Positions 42,714 to 50,396 of a stretch of DNA of 64,000 nt are shown in pieces; the stretch's first letter is position 1, and every line of letters starts with the position of its first letter. Origin of the DNA: SHZL01 sp031362985. GTDB lineage: Bacteria; Pseudomonadota; Gammaproteobacteria; Xanthomonadales; SZUA-36. The position numbers and the translations under genes are program-made. The DNA lies in assembly GCA_031362985.1 (NCBI GenBank), contig JANLTO010000144.1, positions 6,383-70,382 of the forward strand, in the 5' to 3' direction. The notes below the pieces were generated by a model. That model made no database searches. It saw only the letters and a list, made by a program, of their open reading frames with translations, and was not told the DNA's origin.

Positions 42714-43096
42714 GCCCTGGCCAGGCCAATCCAGCTGGTTATCAGTACCGCCAGCATGCCGACAAAAAACCACATCGGCTCAAGTGGTTTGACCCAGATA
42801 AAAACCAGGGCACACAAAACACCCGTCAAAACCAGCTTGCCGAACTCGGCCAGCGCAGCAGCACCCAAAAAAGTGGTGCTGTCACCACCTATCCTGCGAG
42901 CCACCACCAGGGTGAACAACAGTCCAGGGAGGTACACCACCAAACTGCCGCACATCGATGAATACGCGGCAACCGGACTCAACAACAACAAACCCATGGC
43001 CAGCACGATGGACACGACCGTCTGCGTCCGTAAAGCCGTGGCCAGCGCGCGCATGGTCCGAAGCGCATAAGCAGCCTGGTATTGCGGCTGGTTCAT
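42704..43096 (-). CDS. atpI: ATP synthase assembly factor AtpI
   Basis: Small integral membrane protein of about 130 residues that assists F0 c-ring assembly. Four hydrophobic segments include TVVSIVLAMGLLLLSPVAAYSSMCGSLVVYLPGLLFTLVVARR and FIWVKPLEPMWFFVGMLAVLITSWIGLARAIR. The ATG at 43096 is chosen because GGCAGGA lies 7 bases before it; an earlier ATG at 43102 is also possible. It is the first gene of the atp operon. The C-terminus sits on the 12-bp repeat described at 42678. Confidence 0.93.
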   Translation of the reverse strand: MNQPQYQAAYALRTMRALATALRTQTVVSIVLAMGLLLLSPVAAYSSMCGSLVVYLPGLLFTLVVARRIGGDSTTFLGAAALAEFGKLVLTGVLCALVFIWVKPLEPMWFFVGMLAVLITSWIGLARAIR

Positions 43097-43188
43097 TTGC
43101 ATTCCTGCCCGCCGTTCAGACACGGCCATACCCTGCGCCTTGCGTCCGACGCAGCAGCCTGGGACAAAACGCGGTTAATTGACCGCTC

Positions 43189-43218
43189 ATTCTAACATTG
43201 GGAAAAACGTGTGGGCAA
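43189..43218 (-). promoter_or_regulatory. Candidate sigma-70 promoter of the atp operon
   Basis: On the minus strand, TTGCCC (43213-43218) and TAGAAT (43189-43194) are 18 bases apart, about 90 bases upstream of the atpI start at 43096. The position is that expected for the operon promoter, and it overlaps the first bases of the longest possible frame of the divergent glycosyltransferase gene, which argues for the later start of that gene. Confidence 0.45.
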
Positions 43219-43266
43219 TTGAAACCTGTGCTTTTTCTTGGGGACGATCAGCTCCCGCACCGCCCA

Positions 43267-45051
43267 ATGACATCGGAGGAAGGCTTTGCGGCAGAAACGC
43301 GCTCCGCGCATAATCCACCGGAGCCTTCCGTGAGTGCCCGTAAAATCCGTCAATCTCCAGTCACCTCCTTGAACTTCAATTCCCGCATCGTGCTGCTGCT
43401 CACGGCACTGCTGGCTGTGCTCTACCTGTCCGCCGGATTGGGTATGCGTGATCCGTGGCCGCCCGATGAGCCTCGCTACGTGCTGGTAGCCCAGGAAATG
43501 GTCGACAGCGGAAATTGGTTTTTACCCACGCGGGGAGGCGAGCTGTATCCGGACAAACCGCCATTGTTCATGTGGTCAGAAGCGGTTGTATACGCTTTGT
43601 CAGGGTCGATCCGGCTGGCGTTCCTGCTGCCTTCTTTGTTGGCCGGCCTCGGGACCTTGTGGTTGGTGTACGCATGCGGCCGTGATCTGTGGGACCGGCG
43701 CACCGGCCTGATCTCAGCCCTCTTGTTGTTGTGCACTTTCCAGTTTCTCAAGCAAACCAGTGGCGGTCAGATCGACGCCTTGCTATGCCTGTGGACGACG
43801 TTGGCAGCTACGGGCTTCCTGCGCCACTATCTGCGCGGGCCCGCACCGTTTTGGCTTTGCCTCGCCGCCCTGGCTTGCGGGCTGGGCGTGATTACCAAGG
43901 GGGTAGGTTTCCTGCCGGTGCTGTTTGTCCCCATCGCCATGCTGTATCGCCGCATTGGCCATCCCCCGGGCGCCATCACCCCGGCGTTGCCGTCGTCCTG
44001 GCGCTGGGCATCTGTAGGTGCATTCTTGCTGCCGCTGCTGACGTGGGTGGTGCCCCTGTTGCTGTTCAGTCAGTACGACCCGGCCACTGCGGCCTACCGC
44101 GACAATATTCTTCTGCACCAGACCGTCGACCGCTATTCGACGCCATGGGGGCATTTCCACCCGTTCTGGTATTACCTCGTTCGGGTCATCCCGCTCAACT
44201 GGATGAGCCTGAGCCCGCTGGTGCTGTTTGCCCTGCCACATTGGTGGCGAACTGCGCGCAGCGAGCCCCGTTTCTGGCTGCCGCTGGTCTGGGTGGCGCT
44301 GGTGATCCTGTTCTTTTCCGCCTCGCCGGCCAAACGCGATATTTATATCTACCCGGCACTTCCGGTTATGGCGCTGGCGCTGGCGCCCTTGTTTGATCAG
44401 TTGTTACGGCGTACTGCAGTGCAGTGGGTGTATTACCTGCTCGGCAGCGTGATGACCCTGGCACTGCTTGCAGCTTTGGCGCTAACCATGGGCTGGTTCA
44501 CATTGAAAAATCCCCCGGAGATCCCGCTCGCGCAGTTCACTCCCTTGTTTGTCTGGATCGGAGCGACAGCCTTGCTCAGCGGCAGCCTGTTGCGCCGCCA
44601 GCGTGCCTTCCAGTGGCTGAGTGTCATCCTGCTCGCGACCTGGCTGGGCTATCGCCTGTTCGCCACGCCGTTGTTGAATGATCTGCGCTCATCAAAGGGA
44701 CTGCTGCAGGCAGTGGCTGCGCATATTGGCCCGGATTCCGAGCTGGGCCTCGCTGGCTGGCGTGAGCAAACCCTGTTGCAGGCGCGATTGCAAAGAACCG
44801 CCGACCCCGCACTGTTCGGCCTGGGCGCCCCAGGTGCCGATCAGTGGCAGGCTGCCTTTGACTGGTTAAAATCCGGCTCAGGCCGTTGGCTGCTGTTCCC
44901 GGACAAGGACGTGCCGGCGTGCGTGGACCGGGCCCGTGCCGAAGACCTGGGTGCGTACCACCGCTCGCATTGGCTGTTGGTCACCGCAGATGCGATCATG
45001 CCCCCCTGCGGGCCTGCACCGCAGCCGGGAGATAGGCCGCATGAATCCTGA
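43267..45051 (+). CDS. ArnT-like membrane glycosyltransferase (GT83)
   Basis: A membrane enzyme of about 594 residues that uses polyprenyl-phosphate sugars to modify lipid A, an O-antigen or proteins. The motif GMRDPWPPDEPRYVLVAQEM after the first membrane segment has the acidic pair of ArnT/PMT-type transferases, and LYPDKPPLFMW follows. About ten hydrophobic segments cover the first 430 residues; the last 150 form a soluble C-terminal domain. The start is uncertain: TTG at 43198, ATG at 43267 or GTG at 43330. The end overlaps the next gene by 11 bases. Confidence 0.86.
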   Translation: MTSEEGFAAETRSAHNPPEPSVSARKIRQSPVTSLNFNSRIVLLLTALLAVLYLSAGLGMRDPWPPDEPRYVLVAQEMVDSGNWFLPTRGGELYPDKPPLFMWSEAVVYALSGSIRLAFLLPSLLAGLGTLWLVYACGRDLWDRRTGLISALLLLCTFQFLKQTSGGQIDALLCLWTTLAATGFLRHYLRGPAPFWLCLAALACGLGVITKGVGFLPVLFVPIAMLYRRIGHPPGAITPALPSSWRWASVGAFLLPLLTWVVPLLLFSQYDPATAAYRDNILLHQTVDRYSTPWGHFHPFWYYLVRVIPLNWMSLSPLVLFALPHWWRTARSEPRFWLPLVWVALVILFFSASPAKRDIYIYPALPVMALALAPLFDQLLRRTAVQWVYYLLGSVMTLALLAALALTMGWFTLKNPPEIPLAQFTPLFVWIGATALLSGSLLRRQRAFQWLSVILLATWLGYRLFATPLLNDLRSSKGLLQAVAAHIGPDSELGLAGWREQTLLQARLQRTADPALFGLGAPGADQWQAAFDWLKSGSGRWLLFPDKDVPACVDRARAEDLGAYHRSHWLLVTADAIMPPCGPAPQPGDRPHES

Positions 45052-45760
45052 AATCAGCATCGTGATCCCGGTGTATAACGAGGAAGCGAATATCCAGCCC
45101 CTGTTAGCGGAAGTCACCGCGGTGTTCAAGGATCGCGCATACGAAATCATCCTGGTGGATGACGCCAGCGCTGACGACTCCTGGGCACAGTTGCAGCGAT
45201 TGCGTGCAGAAAATCCGCAGCTGCGCGCCCTGAGGCATGCCCGGCGTTGCGGCCAAAGCACTGCCGTTTGGAACGGCGTCAAGGCAGCCCGGGCCGTGGT
45301 CGTTGGCACCCTGGACGGGGACGGCCAGAATGACCCTGCCGACCTCCCCGCTTTGCTGCTGGCCCTGCACGAAGCGGATGCATCGGTAGCCATGGTGGCA
45401 GGCTGGCGCACTCAACGGAAAGACAGCGCCGTCAAATTGCTGTCTTCACGCATCGCCAATGGCATACGTCGCAATCTGTTGCGGGACGGCACGCCGGATA
45501 CCGGATGTGGCATCAAGGTGTTTTACCGCGACGTGTTCTTAAGCCTGCCCTATTTCGACCACATGCACCGCTTTCTGCCCGCACTGGTGCAACGCACCGG
45601 GCGCACGGTGATCAGCGTGCCAGTGCAGCATCGGCCGCGCTTGCGGGGAAAATCGAAATACGGTATCTGGAATCGGCTATGGGTCGGAATCGTGGACCTG
45701 CTGGGCGTGGCGTGGCTGATTCGCCGCTCTCATCGCCCCGATGTGGAAGAATTAAAGTAG
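45041..45760 (+). CDS. Family 2 glycosyltransferase (DPM1/ArnC-like)
   Basis: A cytoplasmic GT-A enzyme of 239 residues that would load a sugar onto polyprenyl phosphate. ISIVIPVYNEEANIQPL at the N-terminus is the nucleotide-sugar-binding strand, followed by ILVDDASADDSW and LDGDGQNDPADLPALL, the catalytic DxD-like region. The C-terminal membrane segments of ArnC-type enzymes are absent, so this is the short DPM1-type form. The ATG at 45041 has a GGGAGATAGG site and overlaps the upstream transferase gene, giving coupled synthesis of donor and user enzyme. Confidence 0.9.
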   Translation: MNPEISIVIPVYNEEANIQPLLAEVTAVFKDRAYEIILVDDASADDSWAQLQRLRAENPQLRALRHARRCGQSTAVWNGVKAARAVVVGTLDGDGQNDPADLPALLLALHEADASVAMVAGWRTQRKDSAVKLLSSRIANGIRRNLLRDGTPDTGCGIKVFYRDVFLSLPYFDHMHRFLPALVQRTGRTVISVPVQHRPRLRGKSKYGIWNRLWVGIVDLLGVAWLIRRSHRPDVEELK

Positions 45761-45812
45761 CTCTGAATACATCAGAGCTTCCTTAACCTGAGAAACTCCC
45801 TAAGGAATTGCT

Positions 45813-46115
45813 ATGAAACCTGAAACCGTGTGGCTGGTCGTTGGATTCAGTGGCCAGGCCTTGTTTTCTGCACGCTTCCTCATCCAGTGGATCAGCAGCG
45901 AACGCGCCAAGAAAAGCGTAATCCCCGAAGCTTTCTGGTGGTGCAGCATCGGCGGCGCCATGGTGCTGCTCAGCTATGCGATCTACCGCCAGGACCCGGT
46001 ATTCATCCTCGGGCAGTCGGTGGGTTTTTTTATCTATGGTCGCAATTTGCAGCTGGTGCATCGCGAGCGCAAACGGCTGGCAGCGCTAACGGAGACCGGC
46101 GGTTCCGTGCCCTGA
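45813..46115 (+). CDS. Lipid A biosynthesis N-terminal domain (LABN) membrane protein
   Basis: A 100-residue protein with three hydrophobic segments. The layout (LVVGFSGQALFSARFLIQWISSERAKKSVIPEAFWWCSIGGAMVLLSYAIYRQDPVFILGQSVGFFIYGRNLQLV) matches the small LABN family, found alone or fused to glycosyltransferases that modify lipid A. It is the third gene of a transferase set (ArnT-like, DPM1-like, LABN), which is a recurring trio. Convergent with parB, with only 14 bases between the stops. Confidence 0.87.
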   Translation: MKPETVWLVVGFSGQALFSARFLIQWISSERAKKSVIPEAFWWCSIGGAMVLLSYAIYRQDPVFILGQSVGFFIYGRNLQLVHRERKRLAALTETGGSVP

Positions 46116-46129
46116 TCTTCGGGGGCAGC

Positions 46130-47002
46130 TTACTCGTCGGCCAGCCTGATGTGGCCCAGAATGCCTTCGAGTTCATCGGCATTGTTGTAACTGATCACCA
46201 GCTTGCCCTTGCCGGAAGCCTGGTGCTGAATTTTCACTGTGGCGCACAGGGATTCCTCGAGGCGGTTCTGTAAGCGCTGGATATCCGGGTCGGTTTTTCG
46301 GTCGGGTTTCCTGGCCGGCACCTGCAGGCGGCGGACCAGGGCTTCCGTGTCCCGCACCGACAGTTTGCGACTGACGACCTCCCGTGCGGCCTTGAGTTGC
46401 AGGCCGGTGTCCAGGGATAGCAAGGCGCGGGCGTGACCCATCTCGATCAGGCGGCCATCTACCATGTCCTTGACCTCCTGCAGCAATTCCAGCAGGCGTA
46501 ACAGGTTCGAAACCGCCGCACGGGAGCGGCCAACGGCGTCGGCAGCCTCGCGGTGGGTCATGTGGAACTCGTCGATCAGCCGGCGCAGGGCGGTTGCCTC
46601 CTCCAGCGGGTTGAGGTCTTCGCGCTGGATGTTTTCGATCAGCGACATGGCAACGGTGGCTTCATCAGCGACATCGCGAACCACGGCTGGAATCGAGCTC
46701 AGCCCGGCTTTCTGCGCGGCGCGCCAGCGGCGCTCGCCGGCAATCAGTTCAAATTCGCCAGGGGCCGTTTCACGCACCACCACAGCTTGCACCACACCCT
46801 GGGCGCGAATTGAGCTGGCCAGCTCTTCCAGCTTGTCCTCATCAAAAACCGAGCGAGGCTGGAAGCGCCCCGGTCGGATGACATCCAGCGGCAGATGGCG
46901 CAGCTCATCGCGGGACTCCGTGCCACCGGCTTTTTGCAGGGTGTTTTGACTGAGCATGGCGCTCAGGTTGCGCCCCAGGGGAGTCTTTTTACGAGTTGTC
47001 AT
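46130..47002 (-). CDS. parB: Chromosome-partitioning protein ParB (Spo0J)
   Basis: Binds parS and spreads along DNA to load the partition machinery, 290 residues. The N-terminal CTPase domain holds LPLDVIRPGRFQPRSVFDEDKLEELASSIRAQGVVQ and GERRWRAAQKAG; the helix-turn-helix region is TALRRLIDEFHMTHREAADAVGRSRAAVSNLLRLLEL. The C-terminal dimerisation domain is present. It is separated from parA by a 66-base gap that is mostly the 18-bp tandem repeat. No parS site (TGTTTCACGTGAAACA) was found in the window. Confidence 0.96.
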   Translation of the reverse strand: MTTRKKTPLGRNLSAMLSQNTLQKAGGTESRDELRHLPLDVIRPGRFQPRSVFDEDKLEELASSIRAQGVVQAVVVRETAPGEFELIAGERRWRAAQKAGLSSIPAVVRDVADEATVAMSLIENIQREDLNPLEEATALRRLIDEFHMTHREAADAVGRSRAAVSNLLRLLELLQEVKDMVDGRLIEMGHARALLSLDTGLQLKAAREVVSRKLSVRDTEALVRRLQVPARKPDRKTDPDIQRLQNRLEESLCATVKIQHQASGKGKLVISYNNADELEGILGHIRLADE

Positions 47003-47005
47003 AAT

Positions 47006-47059
47006 GCCTGTTCTTCAGTGTGGGCCTGTTCTTCAGTGTGGACATGTTCTTCAGTGAGG
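47006..47059. repeat. 18-bp tandem repeat, three copies, between parA and parB
   Basis: Units GCCTGTTCTTCAGTGTGG (47006-47023 and 47024-47041, identical) and ACATGTTCTTCAGTGAGG (47042-47059). The array fills nearly all of the gap between the parA stop codon and the parB start codon, next to the parB ribosome-binding region, so copy number could affect ParB translation. Confidence 0.9.
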
Positions 47060-47068
47060 ATGGGGCCG

Positions 47069-47863
47069 TCATGCGGCCGTGGGTTTGGTGGTGGATTCAT
47101 TGGCGGTGTTTCGTCGCAGCAGTTCACCGGCCAGGCTTATGTATGCCAGCGACCCTTTAGAGCCCGGGTCGTACAGCAGGACTGGCAGGCCGTAGCTCGG
47201 CGCTTCTGCGATGCGCACATTGCGCGGTATGAGGGTGCGATACACCTTGTCGCCAAAATTTTCCAGTAACTGTTCCGAGACCGCCTCCGAGAGGTTGTTG
47301 CGCACATCAAACATGGTGCGCAACAAGCCTTCAATCTGCAGCTCAGGATTAATGCTGGCCTGCACCTGCTCTATGGTATTGACCAGGCCGGTCAATCCTT
47401 CCAGCGCGTAGTACTCGCACTGCATGGGGATTAACACGCTGTCGGCGGCCGCAAGTGCATTGAGTGTGAGGATATTGAGGGAGGGCGGACAGTCGATGAT
47501 AACCCAGTCGTACTCAGTGGCCACGGTCGCAAGCGCCTGCTTCAATGCATATTCTCGCCCTTCACGGCCGAGCAACGCGACTTCCGCCGCAGTGAGGTCA
47601 GCATTGGCGGGCAACAGGTCAAAGCCCAATTCACCCAATTGGAATCGAGCCTGCCCCAGGCTGCGCTCACCCAGCAGCACTTCGCACGTGGTGGCCAGTA
47701 GTCCGCGCGGTTTTACCCCACACCCCACCGTTGCGTTGGCCTGCGGATCGAGGTCTATCAACAGGACGCGGCAGCGGGTTGCGGCGAGAGCAGCAGCAAG
47801 ATTCACACAGGTGGTGGTTTTGCCCACACCACCTTTTTGGTTCGCCACAGCAATGCAGCGCAT
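47069..47863 (-). CDS. parA: Chromosome-partitioning ATPase ParA (Soj)
   Basis: Deviant Walker ATPase of 264 residues that moves ParB-parS complexes. The P-loop KGGVGKTT lies at residues 10-17, the second motif LLIDLDPQANAT near 36-47, and VIIDCPPSLNILTLNAL near 117-133. The start at 47863 (MRCIAVANQ) is chosen because it begins the first strand of the fold; a longer frame to 47920 lacks homology-like sequence. It lies upstream of parB and downstream of rsmG, as usual for the group. Confidence 0.95.
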   Translation of the reverse strand: MRCIAVANQKGGVGKTTTCVNLAAALAATRCRVLLIDLDPQANATVGCGVKPRGLLATTCEVLLGERSLGQARFQLGELGFDLLPANADLTAAEVALLGREGREYALKQALATVATEYDWVIIDCPPSLNILTLNALAAADSVLIPMQCEYYALEGLTGLVNTIEQVQASINPELQIEGLLRTMFDVRNNLSEAVSEQLLENFGDKVYRTLIPRNVRIAEAPSYGLPVLLYDPGSKGSLAYISLAGELLRRNTANESTTKPTAA

Positions 47864-47952
47864 CTCAGTCGGCCCTTGAGAGAACGAGAAAGCAGGCAGT
47901 GTGCGGCCGTTGCGAATCATGGGGAAAAGGCATTCCGATCAACCAACCAGGG

Positions 47953-48603
47953 TCATGCAGTGAGGGACATAATGACGAGGTGGCGTTCCTCATGCAATCC
48001 CGGCGGGAAAAGTTTTTCTACGCGGTCCACTCGAATCCAGGCCGGCAGCCCGGCCATTTCAGCCTCCGGGCAGCGCCCCTTCATGGCCAGCAATTGGGTA
48101 TCCGACCGCAGCAGGTGTCGTGCAGCGCCTGCAAACTGTGCCAGTTCCGCAAACGCACGGCTGATGATGACCGCTGGAAGTTCCGGGGGCGTGAACATTT
48201 CAAGGCGCTCCTGTACCGGGGTGATGTTGTCCAGTCCAAGTTCACGCTTGACGTGTCGCAGGAAGCGGATTTTCTTGCCAACGCTGTCGAGCAGGCTTAC
48301 GTGCATCCCGGGGCGCATGATGGCCAGCGGCACACCGGGCAGGCCGGCGCCGGTGCCGGCATCCAATAGCGTTTTTGCTTCGATAAATGGCAGTACGCAC
48401 AGGGAATCGAGCAGGTGGCGGGAAACCATTGCGGCCGGATCGCGCACGGCTGTCAGGTTATAGCTGCGATTCCAGTACTCCAGCAAATCCAGGTAGGCCA
48501 GTAGCTGTGCACAGGCTTCCCCGGGAAGGTCTTGCCCCAGCAGCACACGGAATCCGGCAAGCAACTCCTCTGCCCGGCCCGCTTCAGCCATGAACCGCGT
48601 CAA
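47953..48603 (-). CDS. rsmG: 16S rRNA (guanine-527-N7)-methyltransferase RsmG
   Basis: Methylates G527 of 16S rRNA, 216 residues. The SAM-binding motif is LLDAGTGAGLPGVPLAIMRP (about residues 80-99), preceded by NLTAVRDPAAMVSRHLLDSL, the RsmG signature. The TTG at 48603 has an AGGGAG site; an ATG at 48591 is also possible. In most gammaproteobacteria mnmG precedes this gene; here a secreted protein gene of unknown function (48622-49341) takes its place. Confidence 0.94.
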   Translation of the reverse strand: MTRFMAEAGRAEELLAGFRVLLGQDLPGEACAQLLAYLDLLEYWNRSYNLTAVRDPAAMVSRHLLDSLCVLPFIEAKTLLDAGTGAGLPGVPLAIMRPGMHVSLLDSVGKKIRFLRHVKRELGLDNITPVQERLEMFTPPELPAVIISRAFAELAQFAGAARHLLRSDTQLLAMKGRCPEAEMAGLPAWIRVDRVEKLFPPGLHEERHLVIMSLTA

Positions 48604-48621
48604 CCATGCTCCCTGGCGTGC

Positions 48622-49341
48622 TCAGAAGCCGGTCGAACCCATCTGGGATTTGATCTTCTTGGCAATTTGCTTGGCGGTATCGGAATGCTCGGTGTCATGT
48701 GTCTCCGTTACGATGCGCCACACGGGTTGCCTGGTTTTGAGGTCGTAGTAACTCGACTCCACGATGGCTGACCTTTGATAATCGGAATAGCCGGGCCCTT
48801 GCTGCACGGTGTACACGTTGGTGAAATAGGGTGAGCCGAAGGCATAGCCGCCCCAGCCCACTGCAGTTCCTTCGTATTGTAGCCAGTAGTCTGATCGTTG
48901 GTACTCGCCACTGACACCACCCCCGGTATAGAACAGCACGATGACCCCGTCCATACCGGCTTCAATCAATGCCTTGGCCGCTTTATCCGAGTTGATCTTG
49001 CCCCGAATGCCGCCAAACATGCCGGGGATTTTGCTGCCGACAACGACCTCCTTGCCTTTCTTTTGCAAAACTTCCACGATCGCGATTTCAACCGCTTCGC
49101 GGATCAAGCCATCTGGCAGGACGGCGATTACAGCGATTTTTGCCGGGTTGCTCTTGGGTGCGTCTTTATTGACCCATTTGTCCAATTGCTTGGTACGGGC
49201 TTCACCGGTGGATGCCAGCAGCAGCGCGGCCAGGGCAAACAGCGCGACACGGAAAATTTTTCGCTTGCCTGTTTGACAGTTGCTCAGTATGCAGTTGCCT
49301 GGCTGGTGGTTGCTGAGTATGTGATTACTTTGGTAATTCAT
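48622..49341 (-). CDS. Secreted protein of unknown function with N-terminal repeat
   Basis: A 239-residue exported protein with no family I recognise. An unusual polar leader (NYQSNHILSNHQPGNCILSNCQTGK) precedes the signal-peptide-like hydrophobic segment (residues about 30-45); the leader is encoded by a 30-bp imperfect duplication (49267-49326), and the true start could be inside it. The mature part is rich in Gly/Ser/Tyr in its middle (LFYTGGGVSGEYQRSDYWLQYEGTAVGWGGY) and contains a helical C-terminus (TAKQIAKKIKSQM). It lies between rsmG and the opp operon, 18 bases from rsmG. Confidence 0.65.
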   Translation of the reverse strand: MNYQSNHILSNHQPGNCILSNCQTGKRKIFRVALFALAALLLASTGEARTKQLDKWVNKDAPKSNPAKIAVIAVLPDGLIREAVEIAIVEVLQKKGKEVVVGSKIPGMFGGIRGKINSDKAAKALIEAGMDGVIVLFYTGGGVSGEYQRSDYWLQYEGTAVGWGGYAFGSPYFTNVYTVQQGPGYSDYQRSAIVESSYYDLKTRQPVWRIVTETHDTEHSDTAKQIAKKIKSQMGSTGF

Positions 49342-49394
49342 GAACTTTTCTCGCTTGGCGGACGGCTATATTAACCCAACACAGATTGAGGCGC

Positions 49395-50396
49395 TCAGAT
49401 CGACAAGTCCAATTCTTCGGCACGGTGGCAAGCCACCCAATTGCCATTTTCCATGCGCCGCAGTGCCGGCACATCGGCCTGGCAGCGTGGCACCTGGTAG
49501 GGGCAGCGGCTGTGAAAAATGCATCCCCGCGGCGGACTGAAAGGCGAAGGCATATCCCCTTTGAGCCACACGTCCTGCCTCGCTGCGCGCGCGCGCTGGG
49601 GGTCGGGGATGAGCACTGATTTCATCAGCGCACGGGAGTACGGGTGTAAAGGTCGCCGGTACAGTTCCGCCTTTTCCGCAACTTCCATACTGCGGCCCAT
49701 ATACATCACCATGACGCGATCGCTGATGTGCCGCACAATGGACAAATCATGGGCAACAAAAATCAGCGCCAGGCCAAGCTTTTTCTGCAAGTCGCGCAGC
49801 AGGTTGATGATCTGGGCCTGGATGGAAACGTCCAGTGCGCTGACCGGCTCATCGCAGATTAACAGTTTGGGATTGAGCACCAGGGACCGTGCAATGCCGA
49901 TGCGCTGGCATTGACCGCCGGAGAACTCGTGCGGATAGCGATTGATCTGGTTGGGCAGCAAACCCACCATTTTCATCATGCCCCGGGTACGCTCCTCGAC
50001 TTGCAAGCTCTCCATCTGCGGATAAAACGTCCACAAGGGCTCGGCGATGATGGTCCCTGCCGTCATGCGCGGGTTGAGTGAGGCAACAGGGTCCTGGAAC
50101 ACAATCTGCAATTCCTTGCGCTTCTGCCGCATGGGCTCAGGTTCCAGCCGGGTGAGATCCTCCCCCATCCACAGCACGCGCCCACGGTTCGGGGTGAGCA
50201 GGCCGAGGATGGCTCGTGCCAGGGTCGACTTGCCGGAACCCGATTCACCCACTATGCCCAGGGTCTCACCCGGATTGAGGTCGAAACTGATCCCGTCCAC
50301 TGCGCGCAGCACGCGCTCTTCACGCCGGAACAGGCTGCCGGTATGGCTGGTGAAATAGACTGCCAGGTCCTGAACGCGCAACACCGGTTCGGTCAT
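49395..50396 (-). CDS. oppF: Oligopeptide ABC transporter ATPase OppF
   Basis: Cytoplasmic ATPase, 333 residues. Walker A GESGSGKST lies near residues 50-58, signature SGGQCQRIGIARSL near 157-170, Walker B LLICDEPVSALDVS near 178-191. The C-terminal oligopeptide-specific domain with conserved cysteines (FSPPRGCIFHSRCPYQVPRC) is present. It pairs with OppD; the stop of oppD overlaps its start by 4 bases. It is the last gene of the operon. Confidence 0.94.
   Translation of the reverse strand: MTEPVLRVQDLAVYFTSHTGSLFRREERVLRAVDGISFDLNPGETLGIVGESGSGKSTLARAILGLLTPNRGRVLWMGEDLTRLEPEPMRQKRKELQIVFQDPVASLNPRMTAGTIIAEPLWTFYPQMESLQVEERTRGMMKMVGLLPNQINRYPHEFSGGQCQRIGIARSLVLNPKLLICDEPVSALDVSIQAQIINLLRDLQKKLGLALIFVAHDLSIVRHISDRVMVMYMGRSMEVAEKAELYRRPLHPYSRALMKSVLIPDPQRARAARQDVWLKGDMPSPFSPPRGCIFHSRCPYQVPRCQADVPALRRMENGNWVACHRAEELDLSI

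Noticed and set aside
46130..48603. parS sites near parA-parB
   Set aside because: No TGTTTCACGTGAAACA-like 16-mer was found by eye; parS may lie outside the window.
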